Below are positions 60,918 through 64,000 of a stretch of DNA of 64,000 bases, in pieces. This DNA comes from Stomorhina lunata. Its lineage: Eukaryota; Arthropoda; Insecta; Diptera; Rhiniidae. How positions within the stretch are numbered: position 1 is the first letter of the stretch; every line of letters begins with the position of its first letter. A program made the translations under genes and the position numbers. The stretch lies in NCBI GenBank assembly GCA_933228675.1, contig OW121744.1, positions 25,364,299-25,428,298 of the forward strand, given 5' to 3'. Under the pieces are notes generated by a model. It was given only the letters and a program-made list of their open reading frames with translations, did no database searches and was not told the origin of the DNA.

Positions 60918-61730
60918 AGGTCTAAAAGTTTAGATCTGCAAATTTGAGCCAAATCGGACAACGTTCTATGGGCGCGCATCGGGTCCAAAGTTTAAGAGTC
61001 CATTTGTATATGGAAAAATGGGTTATTTTTTTTTTTGCAAAATTTAAACCAAAAATAAATAAGTTTTACAATACAAAATAATAGAATATTAAAGAGAACT
61101 ACCCCAGCTTTATTTCAAATCCTGAAAGACGAAAATCCATGAGGTAGTTTAAAAGTTATTGCAGTTTTTCCCCGAAAATTAATGTCCTTGAAAACGCGCC
61201 TAAGTATATGCACTAAAAATTGTATGTTGTAAATAAAGAAATTCCAAAGTTGGACATGATTTATAATATGACTTGTTACTAGTAAATAGTTTAGTTTTGT
61301 TTGAAGAGCCCATAAAATGAGTCCATTTGTATATGGAAAAATGGTTTTTTTTTTTTTTTTGCAAAATTTAAACCAAAAATAAATAAGTTTTACAATAGAA
61401 AATAATAGAATATTAAAGAGAACTACCCCAGCTTTATTTCAAATCCTGAAAGACGAAAATCCATGAGGTAGTTTAAAAGTTATTGCAGTTTTTCCCCGAA
61501 AATTAATGTCCTTGAAAACGCGCCTAAGTATATGCACTAAAATTTGTATGTTGTAAATAAAGAAATTCCAAAGTTAGACATGATTCATCATTTAATGACT
61601 TGTTACTAGTAAATAGTTCAGTTTTGTTTGAAGAGCCCATAAAAATGGGCTCTTTAACTTTGGACCCAATGCGCGCCCATAGAACGTTGTCCGATTTGGC
61701 TCAAATTTTCAGATCTAAACTTTTAGACCT
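60918..61730. repeat. Inverted arms enclosing a 323-bp tandem duplication
   Basis: Arms of about 85 bp (60918-61003 and 61646-61730; AGGTCTAAAAGTTTAGATCT, GAGCCAAATCGGACAACGTT, CTATGGGCGCGCAT) differ at a handful of positions. Between them a 323-bp unit is repeated (60998 and 61321) with very few differences. The right copy ends in a perfect hairpin GAGCCCAT-aaaa-ATGGGCTC (61633-61652). Confidence 0.85.
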
Positions 61731-62350
61731 GTAGGTCGTTTCTGTAACTCAAAGTGATAAGTTTTCGCAGCGAAAAGTATGAAACAAAAAATTCCACCGT
61801 TTCTCGACCTGGAAGAAAAAAGTGTTTCTGTAACTCAAAGTGAGAACTAGCAACACTGATTACGTTTTTATTGGAAATTTCCAATACATCTGTCAAAAAG
61901 AAAACAGCTGGTAGAAAAAGTAAAAACTTATCATAAAAAAAAAGTTGGTGCAAAAAAAATTTAGTAAAAAGATATAAAAACAAATTAATTAAAAATAAGA
62001 AAAAATAGATATATATAAAGACATATTTATTTATTTATATATTATTTTAAATGTTTAGTGTTGTGTTGTCAGTTGCCGAACAAAACGATTGCCGAAATAA
62101 TTTTGAGATTCTTTTAATTTTCTGAAATTAATTAAAATGGAAAATATTTGAATAAATAAAATGAAGCAATTGATCACATTTTATTTAATTATATGTTTAA
62201 ATAATGTATTTGTTTTTATTTTTTAGTACAAATGTTTCTTTTTCGGCGCCTTTAATTCGTGCGAATTGTTTTGACAGATAAAATTAAAAACTTTTCGCAT
62301 CGTTCGCATACAGAAACAGTTTTAATCGCACATTTCCAATAAATTTGACG
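61731..62350. other. Low-copy flank of the DD37E element
   Basis: GTTTCTGTAACTCAAAGTGA occurs twice (61738 and 61824). A perfect palindrome TTGGAAATTTCCAA lies at 61870-61883. No gene supported. Confidence 0.5.
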
Positions 62351-62352
62351 TA

Positions 62353-63610
62353 AAGAGTGCTCTAAATAAAATTTGTAGTTGGATTTTCTTAAATAAAAAT
62401 CAAACCTTTTAATATAAAGTCTCTACAAAATACGCAAATATAATGACATATTATACAAAATCATTTAGCATTAAAATGTTTACTTAGTACTCCCATTAAA
62501 GAGTTTACAGTTGCTTCTGATACCTTTTTGGAGCATGTGTTCCACCTGCGCTTAAAATGGGACATGTTCTTGGAAATATTTCCTGTGTTCTTCAATTCCT
62601 TTTTTACCAGAGCCCAATACCTTTCCACAGGCCGAAGTTCTGGACAGTTAAGTGGATTTGCCTCTCGTGGTACAAAAATGACATTATTCTTTGAGTATGA
62701 CTCAAGTGCCTTTTTTCCATAATGGCTGATGCCAAATCGGGCCAAAAAAATGTAGTCACTCTGTGCTCTCTTAAAAAGGGTAACAACCGTTTTTGTAGGC
62801 ACTCCTTTATATAAATTTCTGTGTTTATTGTGCCAGATGCCACAAATACTTTACTTCTTTTGCCACAACTGCAAATAGCTTGCCACACGAGAAACTTCTT
62901 AGGAAATTTTGTTTGTTTTTTTGTGCGAGACTCTTGCCGAACATTGCCCCTTTTATCAACAACATAAAAATCTTAAACCAGGAAGTTGAGAAAAGTCTGC
63001 CAGTACGTATGTTTCATCATCCATCACACAACAGCTGTATTTTTTTTATAAAATCAGACTTCAATTTTTTCGCTCGTTTTTTTGCTTCTAAGTTCTTTAT
63101 AGCATTGCGATCTGGAACCTTTTGGACTTTGTATGTCTTCAGTCCAGCATAAGCTTTGACTCTATGTGCAAAATTCGTAGAACATTTCACCGTACGAGCT
63201 GCTTTTCTTAAAGAAGTGTTAGGCGCTCTTCGAAAGAGTCGCTCGACTTCTTTTGCCTTACCAATATCTGTAGGACCTTTTTTCCTCCCTGATCCAGGTT
63301 TTCTTTCAATGCTCAGTTTTTCCTCACACCGTCTGATGGCATTAGAAACCATTCGAGGGTCAACTTTCAAATTTTTAGCTATTTTTTAAAAGTCCATGAC
63401 GGATTTTTTTTAAAAGTTTTAATTATATTTTTACGAACTTTTTTTTCGCAGTCCATTTTGATTGAAATAACTATTGAAAATTAATAATTTCTAAAATAAT
63501 AGTATCTGACATATCTATAGAAACTAACTTGATCAAAAAATAAATTATTTCTTGCACTATGGATAAATTTTGTCTAAAATAGTAAATGCATATTTTTTTA
63601 GAACACTCTT
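62353..63610 (-). mobile_element. Tc1/mariner-type (DD37E) transposon, full length, mutated
   Basis: Terminal inverted repeats AAGAGTGCTCTAAATAAAAT (left) and AAGAGTGTTCTAAAAAAATA (right, inverted) are flanked by TA on both sides (62351-62352, 63611-63612). The 1258-bp element contains one transposase gene on the minus strand and little else, the compact plan known for IS630-Tc1-mariner elements. Confidence 0.85.
62461..63456 (-). pseudogene. DD37E transposase pseudogene
   Basis: The enzyme would cut and rejoin transposon ends at TA sites in the nucleus. The likely start is the ATG at 63456 (MDCEKKVRKNIIKTF) and the stop is at 62461, about 331 codons, near family length. N-terminal helix-turn-helix regions show KVDPRMVSNAIRR and SLRKAARTVKCSTNF. 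Catalytic candidates are the Asp in MDDETYV (about 63016-63021), Asp in FWPDLASA (62736-62738) and Glu in LRPVERYW (62623-62625). The D-to-E gap is 110 nt, giving 37 residues if one missing base is counted. Frame breaks occur near 63386 (after SWTFKK), 63030 (LLCDG then stop), about 62965 and 62725 (between DLASA and HYGKK), so no functional protein is expected. Frames on the plus strand are shadows. Confidence 0.9.
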
Positions 63611-63612
63611 TA

Positions 63613-64000
63613 AGTTGTTGAATGACAGATAGTTCTCACAAAAATAATTTACAAAAACACTTGGGTGAAAAAAATGACATTTTATTTCAATTCAACTAGT
63701 TTCTTCTTCATTTTCATTGTTCCACTCGAATTAATTGTCAATGCGAGAGTTACAGGAAATCATTTGGAATCAAAGAAAACAATTTCCCTACCACCCTAAT
63801 GTACGTACATAATTATTTTGTACTTACCCTACAGTTTCAAATGCACACGGCCCCAAAACGATACTATCTAGCGAGGAAAAAAATTTTCTTACAGATTAAT
63901 ATAAGATGGAAAAGAAATTAAGAAGAAACTGATTACTTCTTTCTCGAATTAATCAATAATTATGACAAGTCACGATGAAGAGTAAAACAAAAAAGATTTT
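63613..64000. other. Low-copy DNA at window end
   Basis: No gene, repeat or RNA recognised. Confidence 0.5.

Noticed and set aside
61138..61175. CTGAAAGACGAAAATCC as a hammerhead core
   Set aside because: The CUGANGA box has an extra A and no pairing stem I.
62528..63389. Plus-strand frames of 64-90 codons
   Set aside because: Antisense shadows of the transposase pseudogene.

Overview
The window looks like repeat-dominated, very AT-rich nuclear DNA from a higher (probably calyptrate) fly. This is inferred from DINE-1/HINE-style elements, a DD37E Tc1/mariner relative, Penelope-like traces and an insect-type AGGTGGCGCC motif. I could not search any database, so the species is not assigned. 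I found no convincing host protein-coding exon. Most long open frames are satellite translated in a stop-free frame. The only recognisable protein gene is a broken transposase at 62461-63456 on the minus strand.

Layout. 0-7 kb: a HINE fragment whose cagac motif runs into a (GACA)n microsatellite, then two 29-bp satellite arrays separated by 1.7 kb that holds a tRNA-like sequence. 8-14.4 kb: three 31-bp-class arrays. 14.4-16.5 kb: low-copy DNA. 16.6-22.3 kb: a duplicated satellite/spacer block. One copy is interrupted by a 714-bp foldback insertion carrying a hammerhead ribozyme fold in each arm; an array with a nine-monomer (279 bp) higher-order repeat follows. 24.4-27.7 kb: a pure 12-bp satellite. 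28.9-29.3 kb: (GACA)n. 31.2-35.0 kb: a satellite with a ~633 bp higher-order period. 35-40 kb: a ~100-150 bp satellite, a HINE and a hAT-like MITE with an exact 8-bp target duplication. 41-45.3 kb: a 31-bp palindromic array of about 119 copies. 46.7-47.4 kb: a ~238 bp tandem unit with three CTCF-like motifs. 47.7-53.0 kb: more AnTn/CTATAG satellite, partly inverted, containing a second, better hammerhead at 52415-52460. 54.6-55.9 kb: a TIR element with TA target duplication and two tRNA-like B boxes. 55.9-58.6 kb: a near-complete HINE. 59.3-62 kb: a MITE, a Helitron-like tandem block and a 323-bp duplication framed by inverted arms. 62.35-63.61 kb: a complete but mutated DD37E transposon.

Themes. 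Most of the 29-31 bp satellites are variants of one design: a TATAG core, often the exact palindrome CTATAG, flanked by A- and T-tracts, with a monomer close to three helical turns. Several arrays have second-order periods (279, ~633, ~755, ~1339 bp), implying repeated block duplication. Two sequences with a complete hammerhead core are embedded in or next to this satellite. Their architecture fits Penelope-like retroelement or retrozyme remnants, and they are the strongest candidates for an undescribed functional feature here.
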